Part shown: positions 1-14,116 of the stretch, in pieces
Layout of the letters: each line of letters begins with the position of its first letter
Numbering within the stretch: the first letter of the stretch is position 1
Source: Pterobdella sp. o SKG-2022
Taxonomy: Eukaryota; Annelida; Clitellata; Hirudinida; Piscicolidae
Length of the DNA stretch: 64,000 nucleotides
Direction of reading: 5' to 3'
Assembly: GCA_964035795.1 (NCBI GenBank)
Contig: OZ038321.1
Coordinates: forward strand, 3,764,721-3,828,720
Position numbers and translations under genes: made by a program
The notes under the pieces: generated by a model
Told to the model about the DNA's origin: nothing
What the model saw: only the letters and a program-made list of their open reading frames with translations
Databases searched by the model: none

Positions 1-408
1 CATTTTACTACCACAAAAAACATCATGAAGCAAAATTTGAATGTAAAGAATGTGTAAAAACTTGGGAAAAAAATTTTCAAAAAATGTTTTTTGACAATTA
101 AATTTTATTCTCGTGTTTTGTGTGGAAATTCCGCAAAGATCACACCCACACAAAAAAATAACCTTGCATTACAATATTAATAAAACCGAAAACATTGAAA
201 AAAATGGAATTTTTGACATAACTGAAGCATTCAAATTGCATAATAACAAAAAAAAACACTCAAAATAGTCACCAATATGCATTATCTGTCAAACTTTCAC
301 GGGCAGTCATAAAAAACTTGTTAAAAAGCTGGAATGACGATCATACATTTGAATTTTCTAATTATATTTCTTCTTGAATATCTATAGAATAACAACAATG
401 AGACTTAC

Positions 409-2091
<1,683 letters not shown>

Positions 2092-3462
2092 CTGAGTACA
2101 TAATTTATATTTAATCAAAATATTTTATTTAAAAAGGTATATTTAATTCTAGAAAATTGCTAAACAAATTAAACAAATTCAACGATAAAAAATTATTTTA
2201 AAAAGTTGTTTTGAATTAAATCCCTCATTGACAAAGGATTTTATTTATGCAAAGCGAATCGCCTCAGACTCAAAATAACTAAATAAATATCTAAGAAACA
2301 TTTAAAACGAATGAGTTTTTCAAGTCTTGAACGTTTTTTCTCAAAATACTTACCATATCAGATTGAAGGGAAATCTCATTTTAGCATAATGCAAATCTTT
2401 GTGGTGTTTGGGATTTTCAGCTATAAACCTTTCTTTTTTTAAATCTCACTTAAATTTTAAATGCAAGCAAAAACATACAATTAATCGTGAAAATAATTTC
2501 TATTAGAGGATTTCATTAGTGCTAATAGTTACATATGAATTGCATTCATGGTTTGTATCTATTGAGAGATTTCGCAATCTAAATATTTTGTAGTTTATAC
2601 GAATGCTTATGTAAAATCTCGAATCTTTTGTTTAATCTGCAGCCTTGCACTTAATTTGTTTTTATGTCGAGTCGTTGTGTTGTTGTGTTAATGCTAGCAC
2701 GTTACATCAGGACTCTCACATTGCGTCTCTTATCTCATCTCGTTTATGATGTCTACATTAATGATTTCAATTTTGTTTTATAAATTTAAAAGTTTTTTAT
2801 ATATTTTGAAATGTTTTTTTGAAATGCACGTTTATGGATGCAAGAATAGAAACCATCTTCTTAACTCAAAATCAATGTGGCAGTTGACATATATTTGCAT
2901 AGTCAATAAAAAAAATGTATTCTAAAAACTCCCATTTTTAACCTGAGTTTACTATCAACTTTTTAGACTTACAAATGAAGAAAAAGCATTTTATTGTTAT
3001 AAAACGGCGCTCAACGAGGCAGAAAATGAAGGGGATTAGTGAGTTGTCTGTAAAAGATGAAGCAAGAAGCCGACGTGAAGAACAAACTCAGTTTTATGCA
3101 TTCAAATTCACTACGATCTTTCCATAAGCCTTAACATTTATAGCTTTTTTCCCAATATGATGTTAAAACTATTCTACATTATAAATATACTCATGAAATC
3201 AACAAAAGATGGTTTATAAGATTGATTAAAATGAAAAAGCTACATTCTATCATCAAAAAGACCAAAATCTGCGATAAAACGCTATCTTGGTGATGTGTAT
3301 GTGATGAGGCATTGTTTGGCTTATTCATTCCATATCCCCCATCTATCTTCCCTTGAGCGTGATGTTGTCTTTGTGCAACTATAACACTCTTGAACGCCAT
3401 TTTCAAGAAAATAAATGGGAGTAAAAGAATAAGATGCATATATATACTAATAATAGTATTAG
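2092..3462. other. AT-rich stretch without an assigned gene
   Basis: Apart from the possible exon at 2354-2420, I see no gene. A plus-strand open frame from an ATG at 2973 to about 3127 (MKKKHFIVIKRRS...) has about 51 codons. It is more basic and G-rich than its surroundings but shows no family motif, so I do not call it. Confidence 0.5.
2354..2420 (-). other. Possible additional coiled-coil gene exon
   Basis: On the minus strand a ttatag acceptor is followed by 67 bases open in one frame (ENPKHHKDLHYAKM...) and a perfect gtaagt donor. It would lie upstream of the exon at 2091, but it ends at phase 2 while that exon needs phase 1. It is therefore either alternatively used, separated by a further exon, or a chance match. 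Confidence 0.25.
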
Positions 3463-4457
<995 letters not shown>

Positions 4458-4644
4458 TTTGATAATAAAATCGTTTTTGCTAATAGTAATGATAGGGAGA
4501 TTTAATGATAATATCTAATTGTATATAAGTTGGTGGAGGGTGGACGATAACAAGCACAGATGTCTCTATCGCATGCTGGTTTTGAAGAACTCCAAATCAA
4601 TTTGTCTTTGATGCTCATATATATACATATAAAATATCTTTCTC

Positions 4645-4710
4645 GATCATTATGAAGAGGCAAGAGGATCATTATCAAGAGGCAAGATGATCATTATCAA
4701 GAGGCAAGAT
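4645..4710. repeat. 22-bp tandem repeat, three copies
   Basis: Three consecutive 22-base units of the form gatcattatcaagaggcaag differ at only a few positions. There is no open frame and no sign of function. Confidence 0.85.
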
Positions 4711-5019
4711 AAAACCGTTTGACTTGATGTCAACTACCTCATCATGAGAGAGTATTTGGATTATATCTATGTGGTTCAAGTAATGGAGATTCGATCTGAT
4801 TATGAAAAAGATTTAAAATTACTTTATAACTAAGTCACTTACTTTTTCCTTAAACTAGAATTTTGGGTCATGTTTAAATCAACATTATTAGAACCATTTA
4901 CTCAATGTTCAGCGTTTCAGCACATTCTATTTTATTTAATTTTTTTCATATTCACATGAGCTAGATAGTTATAATAAAAGAAGAATGTTATTTAAATAAC
5001 GCTTGCTAAAAATTAAATC

Positions 5020-5118
5020 TAGCGAAAACACACTGTGAAACAGGTGCTAATTGTAGGCCTAACACGGGATCAAAACCGGTAATTTTCGATAATTAGTCTA
5101 ATGCTCCAGCAAATAAAT
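5020..5118 (-). mobile_element. tRNA-derived SINE, 3'-truncated copy
   Basis: Read on the minus strand it carries GCATTAGACTAATTATC, a box B-like GGTTTTGATCC and the body motif CACAGTGTGTTTTCGCTA, all shared with the copies at 35.5 and 61.1 kb. The box A end is degraded. It lies in intergenic sequence. Confidence 0.75.
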
Positions 5119-7493
5119 ACAAGCCAGAAAAAACGTACAAATATTAGAGAGAACTTTTGAAAAATCCATTAAAATTATATGACTGCTGGACTGAAGGTTA
5201 TTTTAATTATAAACCCGATGAAGTTTAGAAATAAGTACACTAAATTAAATCCAAAAGCTAACTAATGATAACCTCCCAAGTTCGTTACCAAAAGATTTGT
5301 TTATAAGCCCAAAAAATTGATTTTAAGCTTCGATAGTTGGTACATACAAGTAATAAACGCTCTCCTCCGCACTCCAAGCTTTAACTTGATATCAAAAAAG
5401 TACATATCACCCGACAAAACTTGTGTTCAACTCCATATTTACTTGATTAATTCTCTGAATCTTAACTTGATAAATAGATGGTCTCTATATTTTTGAGCAG
5501 ACCTCAAATTTGAAATTTATAAAACCATATTTCTTAACTAGCACCCATTGGTAAGAAGAGTATGATGCCTGTAAGGTTATTCAGCAAAATCCTCATGTCA
5601 TACGAATTATTCAATAAAGTTTAAAACTTCTGAACTAACATCATATAATCTTCAAATAGATTTTTATATATTTGCAAACTACCAAGGATCAAAAACGCTT
5701 TTGAATGACGACGTTAAGAAAGATTGCTCTGAATTTAAATTACTAAAACTGCAATGGCGGTTATTTGACTTTAAGTTTTCAAAACTATTTAACAAAACAT
5801 TTTTATGGCAGCCGATGAAATCAAAACGGATGATCAAAGAGGCTTCAAGATTTCATCGCTCAACAACAAATATATCAAGCAAATAAAGATAACTTTTAAT
5901 GAATAATTCTAAATAAATATTCATCAAAAACAAAACTCAATACAAGACATCTAAAACATGCTTTACACAATAAATTGTACTGTCAAAAAGTTAGAAAACA
6001 AACATTAAGGAGGTGAAAGGAGTGTGAAGGGGAGACGGGAAGGGATAATTTTGGCTTGACAAGGTACCTATTACGCGTTCTAAATAATCACTACACTCCT
6101 TGCGCCCGCCAGCTCAAAATACTAATGTCGGTGAGGTTTTATAAAAGAAATATTTTCAAATTCCTATGAGTACTGAGCATGTCTTGGTAGATTTTTTTGA
6201 AAATCATTACAAGTGTTGGGTGCTTGAAGTTAGTTTTGAGAGTCTTCATTATTTTGTTTTCGAGCTATCTCTTTTCAATGTTTTTTTATGGATTTTATTC
6301 AATTAAATATAGAATAACTGAGAAAAAGTAAATTTAAAAAGAGATTGAAAAAATAATCTTAATTGTTTTTTTATTAATAACTTGAGTAAAATTCTGTAAA
6401 AACTAGTATGAAACTGAATTTTCAAGCGAGTCCATCGCCTTTTGAAACAAAAGAAAAACAAGAAAAACATATCTATAATAGAAAAAATAAGAGTTGGAAA
6501 GCTCTGTGAAAACACAAAAAAGTTTTTGCAAGTTTATTTGAATGTTTCTTGTGTTTTGGTCCAAAAAAGTTTAATTAGAAAATACATTGGAAAAATATTT
6601 TGTGGAATATTATGTAGAACTGTGGTCTGGTATGGGGCTGATGCTGGTGAAGAGAAAAACTTGAGTGTTAAACATATAGGTTTCAAATGATAGTAATATT
6701 AACATAAATAATGATAATAAATAAATAAATAATACTATAAGTATTGAAATAAATAATAATAAGAATGATAAACTCAAAACTTAATACCAGCTAATATCTG
6801 TGAAGTAAAGAATATTTTTTAAACTAGGGAATATTTTCTAAAATGTGTGGAAACAAATCTAAAATAAAAGTTTGTATAATTGGAGAATAAAGTTAAGAGT
6901 GGAAGCAACTTGGAAACTCACCACGATAAAACACAATTAGAAAGTTTGAGACGATAATAAACGCTAATTTTACAGACTTTCAAAAAGGTATTTTTGAAAT
7001 GATTTTATTTCACATTAGTTGAATGTTTTTGAAACAGTTGAAAAATTATATAAGATTTGTGTTTTTGAAACTTGACTGAAATTTTTTGAATTGTAAAATG
7101 GAAATACAGTTTTTGTCAAAAATGATTTTTCAATAATGTATTTCTTCTCTTTTAAATTCGAATCAATTTTTGAATATTAAATTCATTTTTTTAAAATTGT
7201 TTTTACCATGTAAAAGCACTGCGTGAAATTATTCTCTACTCAAATATGAAATTTGTAATGCATTTATTTAAAAGATATTTCTAAATTCATTTTTAAACAA
7301 AAGATATAAACACTTTCAATAACAATAATTTCCACATAGATAATGAGCTATTATTTTGAAACCATGAGCTTCGCATCAAAATGAGTTAATAGTCTATAGA
7401 GGCTTGATGTGTGAGGACATGCAGATGTGTAGAGTGAAACTTAAAAAAGCATAAAAATTTAGCCATTTTTCATCTATCAAATGAATACAATTT

Positions 7494-8584
7494 ACACAGA
7501 ATTGGAGAAATGAACGAAAATGGGGAGATGCTAGCTGACGTCTGCTCCACCAATAGTCTCGTTATTGGAGGTATAATCTTTTCGCACCGGAAATGCCCCA
7601 AAGCCACTTGGGTTTCTCCTGACAAGCTGACAGAAAATCAAATTGACCACGTCATGGTGAGACAACGCTACAGAAGCTCACTGTAAGATGTTAGGGTGAG
7701 ACACGGCGCCGACATTGGGTCAGACCACCACCTTGTCGTCACAAAGAACAAGATGCGGCTGTCCACAAGAAAGAATCTGCCGAAACCAAGAAAAAAGTTC
7801 AATGTCGGGAAACTGAAACAAAAAGACACAAAGTAAATGTTTCAGCTTTTTCTTCACAACCGCTTCGAAGTGCTACAGTCAAACGAAGCAGAAACAGTTG
7901 AGCAGAGATGGTCAACATTCAAAGAAGCAGTTGTGGAAGCAGGTGAAGACGTCTTGGGACGAGCACATTTCAGAAGGAAACCGTGGATCAATGACGAATC
8001 ATGGAAGAAGGTGGAGAAGAGAAGGCTGGCCAAACAAGAGATGAACCAGGCAAAGACTCGCCAACAGAAACAGCAAGCATCTGACAGACATTCCGCTCTC
8101 TCAAAAGAAGTCAAAAAAGAGCTACGAGAAGACAAACGAATGTACTTCAAGACTTTCACTGATGAAGCAGAAGAGGCGGCTAGCAAGGGCGATCTCAAGA
8201 CTTTGTATGCCACCAACAGAATCCTCAGTGGACAACACTGTAATCCAAACAGGCCTGTGAGAAACAAAGAAGGAAGACTGCTTACAATTGTGGAAGACCA
8301 ACTAGCGAAGTGGAAGGAACATTTTCAAGGAGTTCTAAAGCGACCTGCATCAGAGCAAAGACTTCAACTGAATCCGGGCAATCCACTCGACATCAACATT
8401 GGAGAGATCACCAAAGAAGAAATTCACAAAGCCCTCAGTAGTTTGAAAAACGGAAAAGCCGCTGGCACAGACAAAAGAGGCCAAAACCAGCGCCAGAGAC
8501 AGAGGGAGATGGAAGAAAGTTGTTGAGGCCCTATGCTCCCTTAGGAGTCTAAAGGAATAATAATAAATAATAAATAATAATAAA
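7494..8584 (+). mobile_element. Non-LTR retrotransposon (LINE) internal-deletion derivative
   Basis: The element begins in the C-terminal part of an APE-type endonuclease (ENGEMLADVCSTNS, NQIDHVMV, GSDHHLVV), with in-frame stops around 7686 and 7833. It continues through the linker (main frame 7837-8526) into the first RT segment, ending at LKNGKAAGTD near 8470. In another frame the sequence then jumps to the extreme C-terminus (RDRGRWKKVVEALCS...) and a stop near 8560, followed by an (AATA)n-like tail. The RT palm and thumb are absent. A 14-base direct repeat, aatgaatacaattt, at 7480-7493 and 8585-8598 marks target-site duplications and fixes both ends. Similarity is to RTE/CR1-type LINE ORF2 proteins of aquatic invertebrates; the clade is my inference. 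Confidence 0.9.
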
Positions 8585-9944
8585 AATGAATACAATTTGG
8601 ATTAGTAATTCCTGTATAAAACAAATCTTCATTATTTTAAGTTTCATCATCTTGATAATAATGGAATATATCAGACCAGTGTGCTTATTTAATTAATATT
8701 TTTGTTGTAATGTTGAGAGCAGTTTTATTTGAGTCTCTATCAAAGTCATATGAACATTAAGAACAAAAAAACCATAAAATTTTTTGATTTTTAATCTATT
8801 TTTTTTATTATATGCTTCATTAATAACAAATGATATATTTTTGATGAACTTTTGATATATATGTTTGTCTTTATCAGTCATCTCTCTATCCCCACTTTAA
8901 ACATCCGAGTATTTAACGTTCATTCAATAAATATTGGACAAATAAAAGTTTATTTTTTTAAAGAAAATATAGATTTTTGGTGAATTTCTAATAAAAATAT
9001 TTGGAATCTAAAAAATTAAATGTGTTTGTACCAAACAGGTCCAAAAATCATTTCAAATCTCTTTCAATTCCAACATCTGCTATTGAATTTCACCTTACTT
9101 CAGCATTCATACTAATATTTAAATATATATGTAAGTCGGCCATCAATCACCATCAATAAGCGTTTTAGTAGTATTTTAAAAAAAGTTAACAATGATATTC
9201 AAAGAATAGATTTTGGAAATAAGACGCTTGTCTTGTCGGTATTAGAAGAAAAATGCTTTTAATTTTTGGTTTTTCTGATCATAATAGTAGCCAACGTAAG
9301 ATTTCAAATTGCAGTGGAAGGTTTGCACTTGTTCTACATCGAGAAATTATTCTCGATCGATTTTGAAACATTTCAAACAAAAATTTTTAAAAATAAACGA
9401 CTAGATAAAAAAACTCTTGATACTAATCTTTGCGAAAAGTTTGCAATACAGCATTTTTGAGCATTTTCAAGCAAAATAGTCTACTCAAAAGCACTGTGAA
9501 AACCATAATTTCTTAATAAAAGGCTTCAGAAGTAAATCAATGAATTTTTAATAACAATATTGAGAAATGCAAAAATACTATCAAAGAAAGCATTTATATT
9601 GAAACATTTATTTTATTGACTGCTTTATGGCAGTACTAAATGTGGCTTCTTTATGCTAGTTATTTCTACTGCTTTCTTCTGAACCAATTACACATTGGAA
9701 CTACTGTGAATATATTCCTCTCCATCTTGTTTTATCGTGTATTTGGAAATTCCAAACAAAATTTCAAATTAATATATTTCATAATTTTTTTTTGAGTTTT
9801 AATTTGCCATATATTTTGATATTTGAATTTGTCGCATTTGATAGAAACTGAATGTAAAAATCGTCTCAGAAGAAAAAAGATTTGACATTTATATTCTGAA
9901 ACTGAATTAAAAAATATTTTTAGATGTTTCAATATAAAACTTGT

Positions 9945-9998
9945 TTATTTAAAATTTTCCCATGGTTCACTATTTGAGACCGAAAGATGGGTTCCAAG
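9945..9998 (-). other. Possible small terminal coding exon
   Basis: After a ggtcag acceptor the minus strand reads 17 codons (LGTHLSVSNSEPWENFK) to a TAA. It is GC-richer than its surroundings and in phase 0. No family is recognised and no upstream exon is confirmed. Confidence 0.25.
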
Positions 9999-11978
9999 CT
10001 GACCACCACACACGCACACACTATCCATCCATACTGATTGTACCCTATCACATGCATTTCTACAACTCAAATATCATGCTTTAGAACGGAAAAATTTATT
10101 CTATAAAAGTAATTAATTAGATTATTTCTAAAATATTCTTTTTCTTTTTTTTTTCTTTCGTGCGCAGATAGCACGACTGCTTTATCTATAAGGAAAAGAC
10201 ACAATAGATGCTTTTAGTGGCCAAATTGACAAGGAATAATCAAACTGCAAAGCACTATACTAAAAACAAAAACATAAATTATTATCCTAGCTTCCAGATG
10301 TTTCAGGAATAAGTTTTTAGGCGCAGCAAATAAAATATTGAAAAATCTTTTCTGCTCAACTTTTTTGAGAGGTGTAAACTTTTAATTAAACGCAGGTCAT
10401 TTTTAATAATTTAAGATTGTCAAAAATATAAGGTATGAGATGGTGAGCAGAGTTGTATTAATTCAAAGGCGCTATGATTCAAAGCCCTGAACAGCTGCAA
10501 GCGAGTGTGGTAAAAATGCTAACTAGACCAATTTGTCAAAAATCTTTCTAAATATAAAATCAACACAAACTAGCATTTGCAATGCTTCCCTCTCAACATC
10601 AAAACGTTTCAAATAACCTCAAATATGAAAAGCAAGCTTTTTTTTGCCCTCAAATACGAGTCAAAAAGCTAGAATTTAAAAGAGACAAAGAGAATTATTT
10701 ATGTTGGATGAAGCCGGATTTTGCAAAGGTTCAATAAAAACAACGAGATTAATCACAAACTCTCCAAGTCTTTGTGTTTTTACGTTTTGCAACGTCTTCA
10801 CTGGAGATTTCAATTTTGATGTCGAAATGAACTTAATAGTTATCACTATTATTATTGTTGTTATTATTATTATATGAGAATTATGAAAAATAATATTAAA
10901 ATAAGTGAACTTCAAAAATTCAACGATATCTTCGTGGTATAAAAATAAGTGTATTTGGAACTTTTTTCTTTTACGATTTAAAGAGTAATATAAAACAACC
11001 TCAAATTTGAATATATCAATAAACTCGGCAATGAGGAATACCAGGAGAATAAGTTGAGGCTCAAGATAAATAATATTTTTTCAACAACACCATAAGAACA
11101 ACAAACAGAAAGGATTTACACGACGTGATATAATTTATGACCATCAAAGCCATAAAATGCCATGGCCTAATATTCCAAGACCTTGTAAAATTTTATTATC
11201 TCTTTTTGTATCAAAAGCTATAGTCAAGCTAGGCACGATGTTGCAATGTTAACAAACTGAATCACATGTAACTTGTATTTAAGGCATTTCAAAAGATTTG
11301 AACCCAATGAATATTTGCATTAATTTTATCTTAATGCGCATCTACACCTCGCCTAATTTTATTATCCTATTTCTTTCATTTTCTTTTTCTCATCAGTATC
11401 TTTTTTTACATAATTTTTTCGTCTTTTGGCACATATATTTATTTTATTTTTAATGCATCTCTGAGTACTCTTCTCAAATATTAAGCATGTTGGTGTTAAA
11501 CTGTCCAAAATTTGCTGAAAATATTTTGAGTTTGAATAAACTTTGGGTTTTGAAGCAATTCTACATAAAGAATAAAATTGAACTTAAATTTAATTGCAAT
11601 AAATTTGAAGCTAATGACGAATGAAAATCTCAAACTTTTTTAGCCGATCAAAAACGTCTATAATTTCAAAATAGAAAAAAAATTTAGATCAAACATTTTA
11701 ATACGAAATCAAAATACAAAAAAAAACAAATCAACAAAATTAAAAAACAAAATTTCAAATAAAAAATATTTAAAAAAACATGAAACACAAAAAATACATG
11801 AAATAAACATTTAAAACAGAATAAAAAAATAATATATTAGAAAAAACATTTGAAAAAAGTAAAAAAAATGTTTAAACCAAAAAGAAAACTTCGAAATTCC
11901 AGAAAAAACTTGTGAGAATCAAAATACTGGCAGATTCAAAACATAACGGGTGTGTACAAGATGAACGCTGATTAAATT

Positions 11979-12031
11979 TCAAAGTTCTTTGTTAGCCCTG
12001 GGCTCCAGACGCAAAAACTCACGGAGGTTTT
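11979..12031 (-). other. Probable small terminal coding exon
   Basis: A good acceptor (cattttttag) is followed by two bases and then NLREFLRLEPRANKEL and a TGA. The peptide is protein-like and sits as a GC-rich island in very AT-rich DNA. It resembles the end of a TPR-type helix, but 16 residues are too few to assign. Its upstream exons may lie at 12.6 or 20.2 kb on the same strand; this is not shown. Confidence 0.45.
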
Positions 12032-12079
12032 CTAAAAAATGAGAAATGTTAGTTGCTGGCTGTAGTGTCGGAGGCTCTA

Positions 12080-12330
12080 TTCAATGTTAGTTTTAGCTTG
12101 GTGTCAATGCTTGTTGTGATGATGTTTAATAATTATTAAGTCATAATTGTTTTTTGTTAGTGTTATTAGCTTGTGGTGAGGTTTATTAGTATTAGGTGTA
12201 AATGGTTTGTTGTTAGGTTGTGCTGATATTTATTTAGTGGCGATGAACTTGTGAGGTAATGTTAATATTGACCTGGTGTTAAAAGCTTGTGATGAGTTTG
12301 TGTTAATATTATGTACAAACAAGTGAGATT
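12080..12330. repeat. Degenerate G/T-rich minisatellite
   Basis: Loose repeats of motifs like agcttgtggtgaggtttatta and ttgttagtgttatta occur every 30-40 bases. The strand is almost free of C. Unit boundaries cannot be fixed by eye. Confidence 0.5.
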
Positions 12331-12619
12331 TTTTTTGTTAGTTATAAGTACTAGAACTCTAAAATAGACCTCATTTGAATTGGTATTGTTTGAGTTTGAA
12401 GTGAAAACAAATTCATTTATAAAACCTGAAGGTGTTATGCTGTCTTATCAAAGAGCTTCGTTGAAACAATAGTTAAATAGCCTAACTTTTACGTGTATTT
12501 TTTATGAATGCACTTTTAAAAAAAAATTTTTTTTATTTCTAGTATTTCATTGTGAAATATGATTTTAAAACACACGGTTCTTCTCAGACTTACATCTATA
12601 AGTAATTTTAAACCAAATT

Positions 12620-12744
12620 TCAAGGCGATTCAGTTATTATTGCTATTATGTATTCAAATCTTCGGACCCAGCGCATTCTTTTTGAGAGAGTTTTACGCAT
12701 TGGATTCTCAATTGAGCTTTCGTGTGACTTGATCAGGGTTTTCA
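12620..12744 (-). other. Possible minus-strand exon
   Basis: A ttag acceptor precedes a 40-codon open frame (KTLIKSHESSIENPMRK...RMRWVRRFEY...) ending at a TGA. It is basic and GC-richer than its neighbours. A GT at TGG/gtccga could act as a donor. Support is weak. Confidence 0.25.
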
Positions 12745-13289
12745 CTAATTTATCAAAATAAACAGATTTGAATAAGAATAATTCAAATTTTTAGTTGAAC
12801 TAAGTTTTGATTTTTTTATTTGTCTATTTTTAATTTTTACCTGGTTATTTTAATTTATTTAACTTTGTATCAACAAGTATAAAAGTATACAAAAATATCA
12901 ACTTATTAGAAAAATTTGCCAAATTATAGAGAAACTTAGCTACATTTAAAAGAGATTGGAAAATGCGGAAATAGATGGATAGATATGACCAATGATGGAT
13001 TGTATCACAAAACGAGACGAGAAATCATCAAAAAAAAAAATTCAATTCCAACAGTAGGTAACAAAAGTTTGAAACTTTTGAACGTTACAAATCATTTTTG
13101 AATTAGAAAAAACATCGGAAAAAATTTATGTTGTTGAATTAAAAAATTTTATTTAAAAAATTGTCTAATTGTTTTCTCGTCAAGATTTTTTTGATATATC
13201 TTGTTAATTTTGCGACTCTCAATTTGTTTTTCAATTAAAACTTAGGTTGGGATTTATCGATCCAATTTTAAACAATTATCAACTGAACG

Positions 13290-13380
13290 CCATGAATAAA
13301 GTGAGAAAAACAAAGTATTTATTAAATTACGAAGCTTTTGTCAATCCTACATCATCAAGTGATGAATCATAACTATAATT
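13290..13380. mobile_element. Remnant of palindromic MITE family
   Basis: It contains acaaagtatttatta, cgaagcttttgtc and atcatcaagtgatg in the same order as the better copies at 32.2, 36.4 and 63.6 kb. Confidence 0.5.
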
Positions 13381-13916
13381 TATGTGTAAATGAGAGATGC
13401 TTTTGTCAAAGCCTTGTTATAGCAAGTTATATTGTCTGTACATTTGTGATAATTTTGAATTTATTGAGTATTATTTTTATATGAAACAAGTCAATATTAA
13501 CAAGAGTATGATGGATGCACCACAAAAAAAATTTATGGTATAAATAGAGGAGATATATTATATAGGATAATATATTATTGAAGATGACATTAATCGTTGT
13601 GAGGTTGAGTTTTAAATGAAGAAAATGAAAATTAAATTAATTTAAAAATCCAGTTAAAAAAATATTTAATGATTAAATAAAATGACAAAACCTCACAAAC
13701 CCCACAAACACACTTGCAGAAAAACAAAGCCCAAAGTATAACAAAATTTTTGATATTTTTTCTCATACTTTTGTCACATTTCTCAGATGGGAGCAATAAT
13801 TTGACGACGTATGCAGTCCTTATTTGATTTCAAATCGAGTTTTTGAGGCGCTCTGTGCTCTCCCGATCGATAACTCTTCCTCTTCTACATACTGATTCGC
13901 TCTTAGTCTTCACTTT

Positions 13917-14116
13917 NNNNNNNNNNNNNNNNNNNNNNNNNNNNNNNNNNNNNNNNNNNNNNNNNNNNNNNNNNNNNNNNNNNNNNNNNNNNNNNNNNNN
14001 NNNNNNNNNNNNNNNNNNNNNNNNNNNNNNNNNNNNNNNNNNNNNNNNNNNNNNNNNNNNNNNNNNNNNNNNNNNNNNNNNNNNNNNNNNNNNNNNNNNN
14101 NNNNNNNNNNNNNNNN
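13917..14116. other. Assembly gap of 200 N
   Basis: Exactly 200 unknown bases, a conventional placeholder length, lie inside the 5' part of the LINE at 13.85-17.4 kb. Open frames running through it are not meaningful. Confidence 0.99.

Larger units (their letters stand above)
8599..13840. other. Long AT-rich intergenic or intronic stretch
   Basis: Most of it shows no gene. Notable subregions are an A-rich, T-poor tract at about 11640-11930 and a G/T-rich degenerate repeat at 12080-12330. There are also three possible minus-strand terminal exons (9945-9998, 11979-12031, 12620-12744). At about 10146-10168 a pyrimidine tract ends in gcgcag and precedes a 50-base plus-strand frame that stops at TAG, which could be a small terminal exon. 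Confidence 0.45.

Noticed and set aside
5701..5886. 61-residue plus-strand frame with ATG
   Set aside because: Short, AT-driven, no motif, no splice partners.
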